The position numbers were made by a program, and so were the translations under genes. A stretch of DNA of 11,262 bases, from NCBI GenBank assembly GCA_015478945.1, contig JABUQX010053248.1, forward strand, positions 17,501-28,762. Direction: 5' to 3'. Positions within the stretch are counted from its first letter, which is position 1. Each line of letters begins with the position of its first letter. The notes beneath the pieces were generated by a model. That model had not been told where the DNA came from and made no database searches. It saw nothing but the letters and a program-made list of their open reading frames with translations. Positions 1-7,399 of this stretch are shown here, in pieces. The stretch comes from Trachelipus rathkii. Lineage: Eukaryota; Arthropoda; Malacostraca; Isopoda; Trachelipodidae.

Positions 1-614
1 TTGGCATGCAATATATTATCACCTGTGGGTTTTAATATATATAGTATGTTTCATTATTGTACAAATTTCAACACAAAAAGGTGTTAAAATTTAAATGAAA
101 ACATATATGTTATTGTTTTCAAAAAATTACATGGGTGACAGATAAAATTCCCCATGATAGCCATAGAAAAAGGGCTACTTTAGAATCTGAAAAGTGTGAA
201 AATAATAAAACAAGATTTTTTAGAAATATTTTAATATATAAAGAATATATTAATTTTTAATTAATGACATTGTTTTGTATGTATTTTTTTTTTTTTTTTT
301 AAAGCAAAATTACTAGAAAAATAATACAAAAAATTAATAATTGCATTTTTTTTCTTATTTACGGTCCTCAAGAGGGAAGTTCTTCTTTAGAGAATAAAAT
401 AAAAAAATATGCAATTAATAGCTTTAAAATAATTAATTAAGACTTGGTTAATTAATTTTTTTTTTATTTTACTAAATGATAGTATAGAGTTAGAGAATCA
501 TTTTAGTAAAAACCGTTTTTCTTAATTAGCATTAGTTAAGTAATTAGAGCTAGTTAAAGATTGGTAAACTCAAAAACAGAAGCCAGAGAACCATAAATCT
601 GCATAAGAAAGATG
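1..614. other. AT-rich non-coding DNA
   Basis: No coding signal is visible here. All six frames are broken by stops, and the composition is dominated by A/T runs, including an uninterrupted T tract of about 17 bases ending at 300. It may be host flank or the outer part of the retroelement (an old LTR). I could not find a TG...CA bounded repeat that recurs near the 3' side of the window, so neither can be shown. Two small hairpins inside it are listed separately. Confidence 0.6.
426..511. repeat. Two adjacent AT-rich hairpins
   Basis: The first inverted repeat has arms AATTAATTAA at 431-440 and TTAATTAATT at 448-457 around a 7-base spacer. The second pairs TTTTACTAAATGAT (467-480) with ATCATTTTAGTAAAA (497-511) around a 16-base spacer, with one bulged T. 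The second is long enough to be unlikely by chance even in AT-rich DNA. They could be a palindromic remnant of a small non-autonomous transposon. No target-site duplication is evident, and no function can be assigned. Confidence 0.5.
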
Positions 615-699
615 TTATGTCAAAATACGTGCGTTAGTAAATTTGTTATATTCATTCAGTATAGCGTATGAATTGAATAGTAAAGGGGGACAAGAGAAA

Positions 700-955
700 G
701 GAGTTGAGGGATAAAAGAAAAAATCGGCATTGGATGGGGAATTGCCTCCAGAGCGGAGGGAAACAAAATTTGTCGCTGAATTGGAGTATCCGGAGGGAAG
801 GGAGATTGCATTGAGTGGGAGATCAAATTCAGGGGAAAGGGATATCGCCTCCAAGAGTGAGGGATTGAAATCTTTGGCCCAATTGACCCCTCATTTCTCC
901 TCCAGTTCTTCCCCCATTCCTTTTCCCTTTTCCGCGCTATTCTCTTGACACTAAC
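700..955. other. GC-richer island without clear gene
   Basis: This roughly 250-base stretch is much richer in G and C than its surroundings. Its first half is purine-rich on the + strand and its end is pyrimidine-rich. It is open in one + frame (730-948) and in two - frames (615-854, 656-967), which suggests low stop density from composition rather than coding. The predicted peptides show no recognisable motif. Two related segments, GCCTCC...GGAGGG near 745-760 and GCCTCC...GAGGG near 847-863, are about 102 bases apart, hinting at an old duplication. It could be a host exon or promoter fragment or part of another repeat. Confidence 0.4.
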
Positions 956-974
956 AACACACCACAATCGTCTT

Positions 975-1043
975 TATATATATATATATATATATATATT
1001 ACTATTATTATATATATATTATATAACATATATATATATAATA

Positions 1044-1085
<42 letters not shown>

Positions 1086-1108
1086 GATTGTATATATATA
1101 TTTATATT

Positions 1109-1139
<31 letters not shown>

Positions 1140-1215
1140 TATATTATAATATATATATATATATATATTATATATACTATATAAATATATATATATATTA
1201 TATATAATTATATAT
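975..1215. repeat. (TA)n microsatellite
   Basis: About 240 bases of nearly pure TA dinucleotide, with occasional TTA/ATT interruptions and a single G near 1088. Such tracts are prone to slippage, to cruciform formation and to assembly error. It separates the GC-richer island from the region leading into the retroelement. Confidence 0.97.
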
Positions 1216-1573
1216 CGTTTTTACTTTTATTAATAAATAAATTTATTAATTTACTTTTCAATTATTAATTATGGCATTTAATTATATTTGTCGTAGCCCC
1301 GCGAATATTTTCAGGTGGTAAAATTGCGATTTCGTTTATTTTTAACCCGTTTTTTTTTTTTAAAACCCGTTTTTTTTAGTGAGGCTTAAGAAGCCAAGTG
1401 TTTTTTTTTTCTTTTTTGAGTGAATTAAAAAATAAGTTTTTTTTTTCAATTTTCGAAAAACCGTAAATTTAGCCATAACATAATTAATACATTACCAAGT
1501 GAGGTAACAACCTTTGACAAGACCCGGGGCCCACACAGACAAAGGTCCCTTTGACCGAAGTCACTTGACCAAA
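1216..1573. other. T-homopolymer-rich non-coding stretch
   Basis: The segment holds several T runs of 8 to 12 bases, including a short direct duplication of AACCCG followed by T runs near 1344-1376 (about 20 bases apart). A short GGCTT-AAG-AAGCC hairpin lies near 1384-1396. A GC-richer patch (about 1514-1560) leads into the AGGTCA array and already carries opposite-orientation TGACC half-sites at 1552 and 1566. No gene is visible. Confidence 0.55.
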
Positions 1574-1665
1574 GGGTCACAAGGTCACCCAAAGGTCACG
1601 AAAGGTCACCAAAGGTCACCAAAGGTCAAAGGTCTCCAAAGGTCACCAAAGGTCACGAAAGGTCA
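1574..1665 (+). promoter_or_regulatory. Tandem AGGTCA half-site array (10-bp period)
   Basis: Ten half-sites in the same orientation start at 1574 (GGGTCA), 1582, 1593, 1603, 1613, 1623, 1630 (AGGTCT), 1640, 1650 and 1660. Most steps are exactly 10 bases (direct repeats spaced by 4). One step of 7 creates a DR1 arrangement at 1623-1635, and others give DR5 and DR2. AGGTCA is the known half-site of nuclear hormone receptors, including the arthropod EcR/USP, HR3 and FTZ-F1 families. Seen: the array and its spacing. Inferred: possible receptor binding. It may equally be a simple minisatellite with no regulatory job. It lies about 0.9 kb before the Gag-like start, where a retroelement leader or LTR would be expected. 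A small ORF through it (1514-1711) is only the repeat read in frame. Confidence 0.6.
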
Positions 1666-1678
1666 AATTGCCCAAATT

Positions 1679-1859
1679 GACCAAAAATACAGAAAATTAT
1701 TATATTTTTGATCTAAAACATTAGAAATTGTTTTCTTTGACCTAAAAAATAACAGAATTGTTATATTTAGCTACAGAAAAATTGAAAATTTATTTTACTG
1801 ACCTGTAATATTTTAAAAATTATTCTACTGCAACAGAGATTATAAAAACCACAAATTAT
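1679..1859 (+). repeat. Degenerate ~30-bp tandem repeat
   Basis: Six AT-rich units begin at about 1679, 1710, 1739, 1770, 1800 and 1830, giving unit lengths of 31, 29, 31, 30 and 30. Most units start with a GACC/GATCT/GCTA-like box followed by A-rich, then AGAA and T-rich segments. Units 1 and 3 are the most alike. The repeat follows the AGGTCA array with only about 13 bases between. Its TGACC boxes (1678, 1738, 1799) are reverse-oriented versions of the same half-site. Confidence 0.6.
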
Positions 1860-2387
1860 AACAGAATGAAATTTGTTGGTATATAAATTGATTGATTCCA
1901 ACTTAGAAAACTATTTAATTAGCAGAAATAGAAGAACTTTGAAAGAACAGTAGAACAAATAAGTTAACCTTTGACCAAAAAGGAAGAACAAAAAAATGAC
2001 CTTTAACATTTGTTAAGAACACACCCGACTTAGAAAAAAGGGTAGATAGCTAGATTTCCTTTAATTCAATTACTTACAGAGGAATTTTAATTAATATAAA
2101 TTATACAATCAGAACTTTGATATACTTTGGAATAATATTGAAAAGAAAATTATTTTTTATTTAAGAGATTTAAAATTTAGAACCTTAATTTTTTACAAAT
2201 CAAACTATTTATTGAACTAAAGTGACTTAATTTTAATTTTTAAAATTAATTTTTGATTAACTTTAAACAGTAATTAATAATTAAAATCAAATAAAATAAT
2301 TTTAATCTATTAAAAAACGTTAATATCGATATAAACTTCTTTGTTTGAGTTTAAATAGAACTTCACATATTTTCTTGAACAGCTAAA
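1860..2387. other. AT-rich leader, no gene
   Basis: No ORF or RNA gene is visible. Further TGACC boxes occur at 1972 (within AACCTTTGACC) and 1997 (TGACCT), extending the half-site theme beyond the array. If the element's 5' LTR and primer-binding site are in this window they should lie in or before this stretch. I found no TGG-starting segment convincingly complementary to a tRNA 3' end. Confidence 0.5.
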
Positions 2388-2495
2388 AATTTTTTGAAAA
2401 ATATTTGAAACAGTTTGAATATTTTTGAAAAGTTTGAATATTTTTGAAAACTTTGAAAAAATATTTTTGAAAACTTTAATATTTTGTAATATTTT
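2388..2495 (+). repeat. ~20-bp TTTGAAtatttTTGAAAA repeats before gag
   Basis: About five imperfect units of 19 to 23 bases, each built from TTTGAA, a TATTTTT core and TTGAAAA. Two central copies are almost identical (around 2413-2450). The block ends about 50 bases before the first ATG of the Gag-like ORF, so in a transcript it would be 5' UTR. No function is known to me. Confidence 0.65.
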
Positions 2496-2547
2496 GAGAA
2501 CTTAGTTTTTTTTAGTTTGATTAACTTGAATTAATTAAAGTTTAATC

Positions 2548-3429
2548 ATGACTATGTTTGAACCAATAGTCTTTACAGTCTTCGTATTTTCAACATTGTT
2601 TCTCATTCTCTGCTACCTGGTTCAAAGGGCTATAGCCGGACCAGTTGACCCTAATGGAGCTTCAGGAGGAGCTGAAGGGAATAATACAGACTTAGAAAAT
2701 AATGATTCAACAGAGAACAAGGATGAGGACATGGATGATACAAATAAAGAAGACAATACAGAAGATGTTAATCAAGATGAAGAACATGATGTAACAGAAG
2801 TAAAGACTACTGACGGACAGAAAACAGAAGAGAATAAAGGAGCAAAACCCAAGATAAGGGAACCCACACAAAAGGATATGGGACTTCCTCCAGTATATCT
2901 ACCTCCTTCTAACATTGATACAATGTCGTTAAACCCAAATCAGAGAACAGCTTGGGATTGGCATCAACCAGGAAATACAGAAAATACAGCAAGAATACCT
3001 AAGGTGCTCCAAAAGACAAATGTTTTGGACAATACCTTTAATATACATTTAAATGCATCGGGGGCCACTCCCCCTTCAAATAAAAAGAAAACTTACCCTT
3101 CCTGGAATGGCCAAACAGAAATATTTAACAATAGAAGTGAGTTTAGTGGAGCTTGGGGACAGAACCAAGCAAGTGATACTTTATATGGAGGACAACCTCA
3201 GAATCCGTGGGGGCTATCCCAAAATAATCCTTTAAGTATGCAGCCACCTCATACAGGCTGGCAACAACCCCTTCCTACAATGCAACCTGGTTACAATCCA
3301 TACCCATATGGACCCCCTTATGGAGGATATTATCCAAACGCTGCGTATGCCCCTCCACTACCAAGCAGTGTGCTAGAAGAATTACAAATTTGTAAGAAAC
3401 ACCAAGACCCAAGTTTGGGTAGGCATTAA
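2548..3429 (+). CDS. gag: Gag-like protein, N-terminal part, membrane-anchored
   Basis: An open frame of 293 codons starts with an ATG that has A at -3. Residues about 7-26 form one hydrophobic helix followed by QRA, fitting a signal-anchor or uncleaved signal. Residues 45-96 are strongly acidic (D/E/N/T-rich). PPVY at 114-117 fits the PPxY late-domain pattern that recruits NEDD4-type ubiquitin ligases during budding in retroviruses. Residues about 230-273 are rich in P, G, Y and Q, with PPYGG. The last ~20 codons after P-L-P-S-S probably run off frame, because capsid-like sequence continues in another frame from about 3377. I call it Gag from position and its link to capsid and CCHC remnants downstream. 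An N-terminal membrane segment is unusual for Ty3/Gypsy Gag, and a separate accessory protein remains possible. Confidence 0.6.
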   Translation: MTMFEPIVFTVFVFSTLFLILCYLVQRAIAGPVDPNGASGGAEGNNTDLENNDSTENKDEDMDDTNKEDNTEDVNQDEEHDVTEVKTTDGQKTEENKGAKPKIREPTQKDMGLPPVYLPPSNIDTMSLNPNQRTAWDWHQPGNTENTARIPKVLQKTNVLDNTFNIHLNASGATPPSNKKKTYPSWNGQTEIFNNRSEFSGAWGQNQASDTLYGGQPQNPWGLSQNNPLSMQPPHTGWQQPLPTMQPGYNPYPYGPPYGGYYPNAAYAPPLPSSVLEELQICKKHQDPSLGRH

Positions 3430-4057
3430 ATTTGAGGATTACCTTTCTACGTTGCAAGAGAAGATACGCACGTTAGGCCTAATAACTGAAAGACAGAAAA
3501 TAGACTATGCTAAGACTACAATCTCTTCTGATTTCTCATCTGAGGCCCGCCCAATATATTCTTTAACGATAATAGCTTTCGAGCGTGTAAGACCCTAGAA
3601 GACCTTCTCTAATTCAAGCTGAAGATTTTCTCAAACCAGACAAGCCGAGACAAATCTTCTGTTTTTATTGAAACAGTATTAGGAAATTTTCAAGGAGACC
3701 ACATGTAAACTCTATACTGAATTCATCGTTTGGACTTGAAAAAATCTCCTATTGGGAATATCAGAAAACTTCATAGATATAGAGACTTCCTTTGGATTTA
3801 CTTCTCAACAGATAAATATCTTAATTATTGACTAAGATTTTAGAGAGTATGGAAGAGCTCAGAGATCATAGAAGACTTAGAGAAAAGTCTTAAAAGTCTT
3901 TAATCCAGACTTAAGTTTCGTCGAAATTTTAGAGAAACTTAGTCAAATAGAAGAAGGAGTCTTGTTCCAGACTAACCATAGAGCTGAACAAGATAGAAGA
4001 AATACAGCTAGAGTATTCTATACAGAGAACAATAGCACTAATAACAGTGATACTTAA
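3377..4057 (+). pseudogene. gag: Capsid (CA) remnants of gag, frameshifted
   Basis: Frame 2 is open from 3377 to 3598 and contains a helical stretch (VWVGIKFEDYLSTL) that looks like the start of a retroelement capsid domain. A stop at 3596-3598 ends it. A short, stop-bearing piece follows in frame 1 (about 3598-3708), then 3709-3880 is unreadable. Frame 2 is open again at 3881-4057, with a charged helical piece (FVEILEKLSQIEEG) leading to the nucleocapsid, which is in frame 3. This is one capsid gene broken by several indels and stops. The capsid assignment rests on position and helical character, not on a diagnostic motif. Confidence 0.6.
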
Positions 4058-4352
4058 GAAAGAAAGAACTACATACAACCCTTCCATGAGGAACAGAACC
4101 ATGGAATGGGGTAATAAAAAGAATACTTCTAAATTTTCAGGAAAAAGGACAAGCCCTTCTCCAAATATAAGACTTAATAAGGGAGTAGTTAAGAAACTCT
4201 CCAGTAAAGAGATAAAGTCAATGGACTATTGCCTAAAATGTGAATCTTTAGGTCATCATTCTAGAAACTGTGGTTGGAATACCACATATTGTAGAGTATG
4301 TAGAAGGTTCCATGCCCGGGGTTCGACGTCTAATTGCAGAATGCCCCTGTAA
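4047..4352 (+). pseudogene. gag: Gag nucleocapsid with CCHC zinc knuckles (fragment)
   Basis: The basic region (many K, R, S) ends in a perfect CX2CX4HX4C knuckle (C62, C65, H70, C75 of the open frame, CLKCESLGHHSRNC). Six residues later comes a second, non-canonical CX2CX3HX7C cluster (C82, C85, H89, C97). Such knuckles bind and package genomic RNA. The frame opens at a GTG and has no credible start of its own, so it is the frameshifted C-terminal end of gag. The frame closes five codons after the last Cys. The double-cluster layout recalls BEL/Pao-type nucleocapsids, although the polymerase is Ty3/Gypsy-like. Confidence 0.85.
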
Positions 4353-4766
4353 TGGTCCCTAATGAAAATGAAAACTTAATATGGTAATACCAATATCAAT
4401 AACCCCACTGATTTGATTAATAGGGGTTCAAAAGCTCGAAGAGTCCGAGATTAAAAATGATATCAAATGCTAGAAAAACAAAACTCTTACATCGAAGAAT
4501 GAGCGTAGACTATCAAGGTAAGAGTCCTAAGAAAACAACCAGAGTTCATTTCTGATCCTTCTTAATCCATTTTTTTTTCCCAAGCAGACCACAGGAACAT
4601 GAAGAAATCTGGAAAGCTGAAGATGAAGAAGAAAGAGAAGAACAGTTTTTATCAACCAGATCTCTCCAGAATGAGAACAAAATTTTTGATCCAGGAAAGA
4701 TTTAAATGAAGAAATTGGTAAATAGAAACAGTATTAAAGAAATGCTTTCAAGCTTAAAGAAGAGAG
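4353..4766 (+). pseudogene. Decayed gag/pol junction
   Basis: Four hundred bases without a long ORF. The first part has coding-like but interrupted frames. From 4586 to 4705 frame 2 is open and encodes a very acidic segment (EDEEEREEQFLSTRSL) ending in a stop. Coding-like sequence then continues in the same frame toward the protease. A T8 homopolymer lies near 4571. An AAG|GTAAGA match to a splice donor sits at 4515-4523. Probably the end of Gag or the start of Pol, disrupted by indels. Confidence 0.5.
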
Positions 4767-5498
4767 GTGTTTATAGTAACCTCTAGCTTCTTTGGTGTAG
4801 GAATTAGACCCCCAAAATTGGGATGTCATTATTTTTTGTCAATATTTTTGACTCCAGCAAAAGGTCAGAACGAGGTTGAAGTTCATAGCCTACTAGATTT
4901 AGGGAGCACAACCTGTTTGATATCGTTGGATAAATTAAAGGAAATAGAAAGAGAAGGAAGATTTAAACTGTCTCTTAAAGAAGCTAGTATTATAGTTCAA
5001 GGGATTGGAACTCAGATGATCCACCCCATAGGAGAAGTTGATCTACTTCTAAGGCTACACCAACAGTATTACCCAGTTACCTTTTTAGTGTGTAAAACGG
5101 AAAGTACTGGAGCTTGGAATGGAATTCTATTAGGTACAAGTATTTTAGCTACTCTACCTATTACCATAGACCTTTCTTCATCGCATTTAAATCTTAAAGA
5201 AGAGAATAACGAAATAAAAGTTAAAATCTTTGCCAAGTTAGGAAGCTTTTTTCTCATGAATCAAGATGAAAAGATAACTAAGAAAGATAGAATGATTAAT
5301 AATCATAGAAAAGATTCCAATAGGAATAATAAGTTTAAATTAAACAATTACAGTGATAATTGTAAACCAGTAATTAATAGAGGCTCAAGTGAAAAGCCTA
5401 CACAGAGATTAATTAATAAAGGCTCCATTATTGAAAAGCCTACACAGAGATTAATTAATAAAGGCTCCATTGAAAAGCCTACACAGAGAATTAATTAA
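4767..5498 (+). pseudogene. pol: Pol: retropepsin-like aspartic protease
   Basis: A 243-codon frame opening at a GTG that is not a convincing start. Residues about 33-140 form a retropepsin fold pattern: a hydrophobic strand then LLDLGSTTCLIS, with catalytic Asp44 in D-L-G instead of the usual D-T-G or D-S-G, and a second half ending NGILLGTSILATLPITIDL, the usual C-terminal strand and helix region. Residues ~170-240 are a basic, Asn-rich linker entering the tandem repeat. The frame ends at 5498 because a repeat unit carries one extra A near 5489-5490, and the repeat continues in frame 1. The protease normally cuts Gag-Pol as a dimer. Leu at the second active-site position would be expected to impair it. 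Confidence 0.85.
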
Positions 5499-5612
5499 TA
5501 AAGGCTCATTGAAAAAGCCTACAAAGAGAATAATTACTAAAGGCTCATTGGAAAAGCCTACAAAGAGAATAATTAATAAAGGTTCATTAGAGAAGCCTAC
5601 AAAGATAGAAAT
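5373..5612 (+). repeat. Coding 39-bp tandem repeat (EKPTQRLINKGS)
   Basis: Six copies of a 39-base unit, anchored on GAAAAGCCTAC at 5391, 5433, 5472, 5511, 5551 and 5590 (one copy has an added ATT codon, giving 42). Each encodes about 13 residues, roughly S-x-E-K-P-T-Q/K-R-x-I-N-K-G. Copies 1-3 carry CACAGAG and copies 4-6 carry CAAAGAG, so the array falls into two subfamilies. It spans the junction between the protease and the pre-RT linker. One inserted A in copy 3 moves the reading frame from 3 to 1. Confidence 0.95.
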
Positions 5613-6117
5613 AAATAAAAATTCTGTTGTTCTTCAAGAGAACAAAGAAAATTCACAACTTCCTCCAGTAAAGGAAGGACCTTTAATAGCAGACGAAGAA
5701 ATAGAAGTTCAATTGCTATTAATAGAAGAAACAATGGCACCTGCTCAATCTTATGGGTATTTGAAAGTCAGACCTGAGAGTAAAGAAGATTTGAGACTGG
5801 AAAAGAAGTGTTTAATAACACCTGCTTTTTCCTTAGGGCCATTATATTTTGCAAACTCTGTATGCCCAGTTAGAAACAATGAAGTTATTTTGAGTTATAT
5901 TAATCTAAGTGACAAACCTTTTTATTTAAGAAGAAATAAAAACATAGGTAAATGTCATCCGATTTTGGAACTTATTGAAGAAGAAAATTTTAATAAAACT
6001 GCTATTGCTACAGAGAATAAGCAGTTAGGATCTACTTGTATAGTAACCTCTCAGAAAATTTATCAGCATAAACAATGGAAAAATGCATACAGAGGAAATT
6101 ATTTACAGCTATTTTAG
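5470..6117 (+). pseudogene. pol: Pol: linker between protease and RT
   Basis: A 215-codon frame in frame 1. It begins inside the tandem repeat and continues with a ~165-residue non-repetitive segment. That part has a beta-rich character, including YGYLKVRPES, VCPVRNNEVILSYINLSD and LRRNKNIGKC. This matches the pattern of the pre-RT segment in Ty3/Gypsy Pol, where a hydrophobic strand and an N-x-S turn precede an 'x-x-G' loop. It has no catalytic motif I can name. The ATG at 5470 lies in the out-of-frame part of the repeat and is not a real start. The frame ends shortly before RT, which resumes in frame 3 at about 6192. Confidence 0.75.
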
Positions 6118-6191
6118 TAAAGAAGAAGACAGATGGTTTCTCAATTATTAAGAAACCTTGAGCATTTAGAAGAACTTACAAGACTTGTTAA

Positions 6192-6839
6192 TGGAATTAC
6201 AGGACGTTATTAGCTCTAGATGATGATGCAGTTCCTGTGTGTCCCATACAGAAATTTGAAATAGAACTTACTCCAGATGCTCCAAAGATCATTTTTAGAA
6301 AACAGTATCGTCTCCCACATCGCTACCTGGAAGACATAGATAATTTTACAGATGCAGCTTTAAAGAAAGGATATATTAAAGCTTGCTATTCGCCACATAG
6401 TTCACCTCTACTGGTGGTGGCCAAAAAGAACTCTAACAAACCAAGAGTCTGTATAGACTATAGGCATCTGAACTCCTTTAGCGTCCCAGATGTATACCCA
6501 TTGCCCTCAATAGACGAGATATTTTCGTCCCTAGGAGGCAGTACGATTTTCACTAGTTGTGATTTAATAGATGCTTATCATTCCCTCGAAGTCGAGGAGG
6601 AAACACAGAAATTAATGGCTTTCCGTACTAGGAAAGGATTATTCTGCCCAACCAGATTATTATTTGGGCACCGCAATGCCCCAAGTACCTATGCTAGGAC
6701 AATGCAAGTCGCGTTGAACCATTTATTAGGACCTATTGCCCAAGTGTATCTAGATGATGTCTTAATCATAGGTAACTTTAAAAAGAACATTTTAAATACT
6801 TTAATTAAGTTTTTACTGCATTTAGAGAAAATAAATTAA
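6192..6839 (+). pseudogene. pol: Pol: reverse transcriptase, fingers and palm
   Basis: Reverse transcriptase copies the element RNA into cDNA inside virus-like particles. Frame 3 is open from 6192; the usual start call is a GTG at 6237, but coding sequence reaches further back. Counting from 6237, the motifs run in order: substrate-binding region RVCIDYRHLNS (70-80), YPLPSIDE (87-94), first catalytic Asp109 in SCDLIDAYHS, LFGHRNAPSTYARTMQ (142-157), and the catalytic YLDD (171-174, Asp173 and Asp174). All three catalytic aspartates are intact. The pattern is Ty3/Gypsy. The frame is lost near 6809, where a 1-base deletion shifts the sequence into frame 2, and the stop at 6837 is out of the ancestral frame. 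Confidence 0.97.
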
Positions 6840-7399
6840 GAGTTAAATTGACCAAATGTCATTTTCTACAAACTTCAGTACTATATTTAGGATTTAAAAT
6901 AGGAAGAGACGGAATTTCACCAGATCCAGCGAAGATAGAATCGATGAAGAGTTTCGTCCCTCCAACAAGTGTTAAGGAAACACAATCCTTATTAGGATTT
7001 TTCTCGTATTTTCGCTTCTTAATTAGTGACTTTGCACTAATTGCGAAACCATTATATAACTTAATAAAGAAGAGTGTTAAGTTTGAATGGAAGGAGGAAC
7101 ACCAAAAAGCATTTGAGCTCTTAAAAGAGAAGCTTGTGGTGCAACCTCAGTTAACTTTTCCAGACTATTCCAAGCCATTTTTTATAGGTACAGACGCCTG
7201 TGACTATGGAATAGGGGGAGTTCTTTACCAAATGTCAGATGACGGCAAGGAGAAGCCGTTGTCTTTTGTTTCAAGAGTGTTAAGAGGCAGTGAACTCAAC
7301 TATGATATTATTGAAAAGGAATGTTTAGCTGTTGTCTTCTCACTACAGAAGTTTAAGAATACAGTGTTTGTTTGGTTATCCCATCACCATATTAACTGA
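6809..7399 (+). pseudogene. pol: Pol: RT thumb and N-terminal RNase H
   Basis: Frame 2 continues the polymerase directly after the break near 6809. It holds the thumb entry (KLTKCHF then LYLGFKIGRDGI) and the connection region (SVKETQSLLGFFSYFR). RNase H follows, with catalytic Asp116 in FIGTDACDYGIGG and Glu158 in NYDIIEKECLAVV (residues counted from 6848). RNase H removes the RNA strand from the RNA:DNA hybrid. The third catalytic Asp is in the next frame, beyond the break at 7367-7374, where TTTG is directly duplicated. The stop at 7397-7399 is therefore out of the ancestral frame. The TTG at 6848 is not a genuine start. Confidence 0.95.

Noticed and set aside
615..967. Two minus-strand ORFs and one plus-strand ORF over the GC-richer island
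   Set aside because: They overlap on both strands, show no motif or codon pattern, and are explained by low stop density in GC-richer DNA.
1514..1711. 65-codon ORF on the + strand
   Set aside because: It is the AGGTCA repeat read in frame (repeated S-P-K-V-T-K-G type peptide); no start context or known domain.
1..2547. 5' LTR
   Set aside because: No TG...CA-bounded sequence here could be matched to a copy further 3' in the window; the expected 3' partner would be beyond 11262.
3053..3457. Overlapping small ORFs at 3053-3235 (+) and 3275-3457 (-)
   Set aside because: Both lie within the Gag-like ORF in other frames; no domain and composition driven by the P/G/Y-rich segment.
5069..5257. Minus-strand ORF opposite the protease
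   Set aside because: Antisense shadow of a frame with clear retropepsin motifs.
5480..5510. Programmed ribosomal frameshift between protease and RT parts of Pol
   Set aside because: The shift comes from one extra A in one repeat copy; no slippery heptamer with downstream structure is visible, and many other breaks nearby cannot be programmed.
5373..5612. CRISPR-like array (regular 39-bp spacing)
   Set aside because: The whole unit is repeated without unique spacers, and it encodes a continuous peptide in a retroelement.
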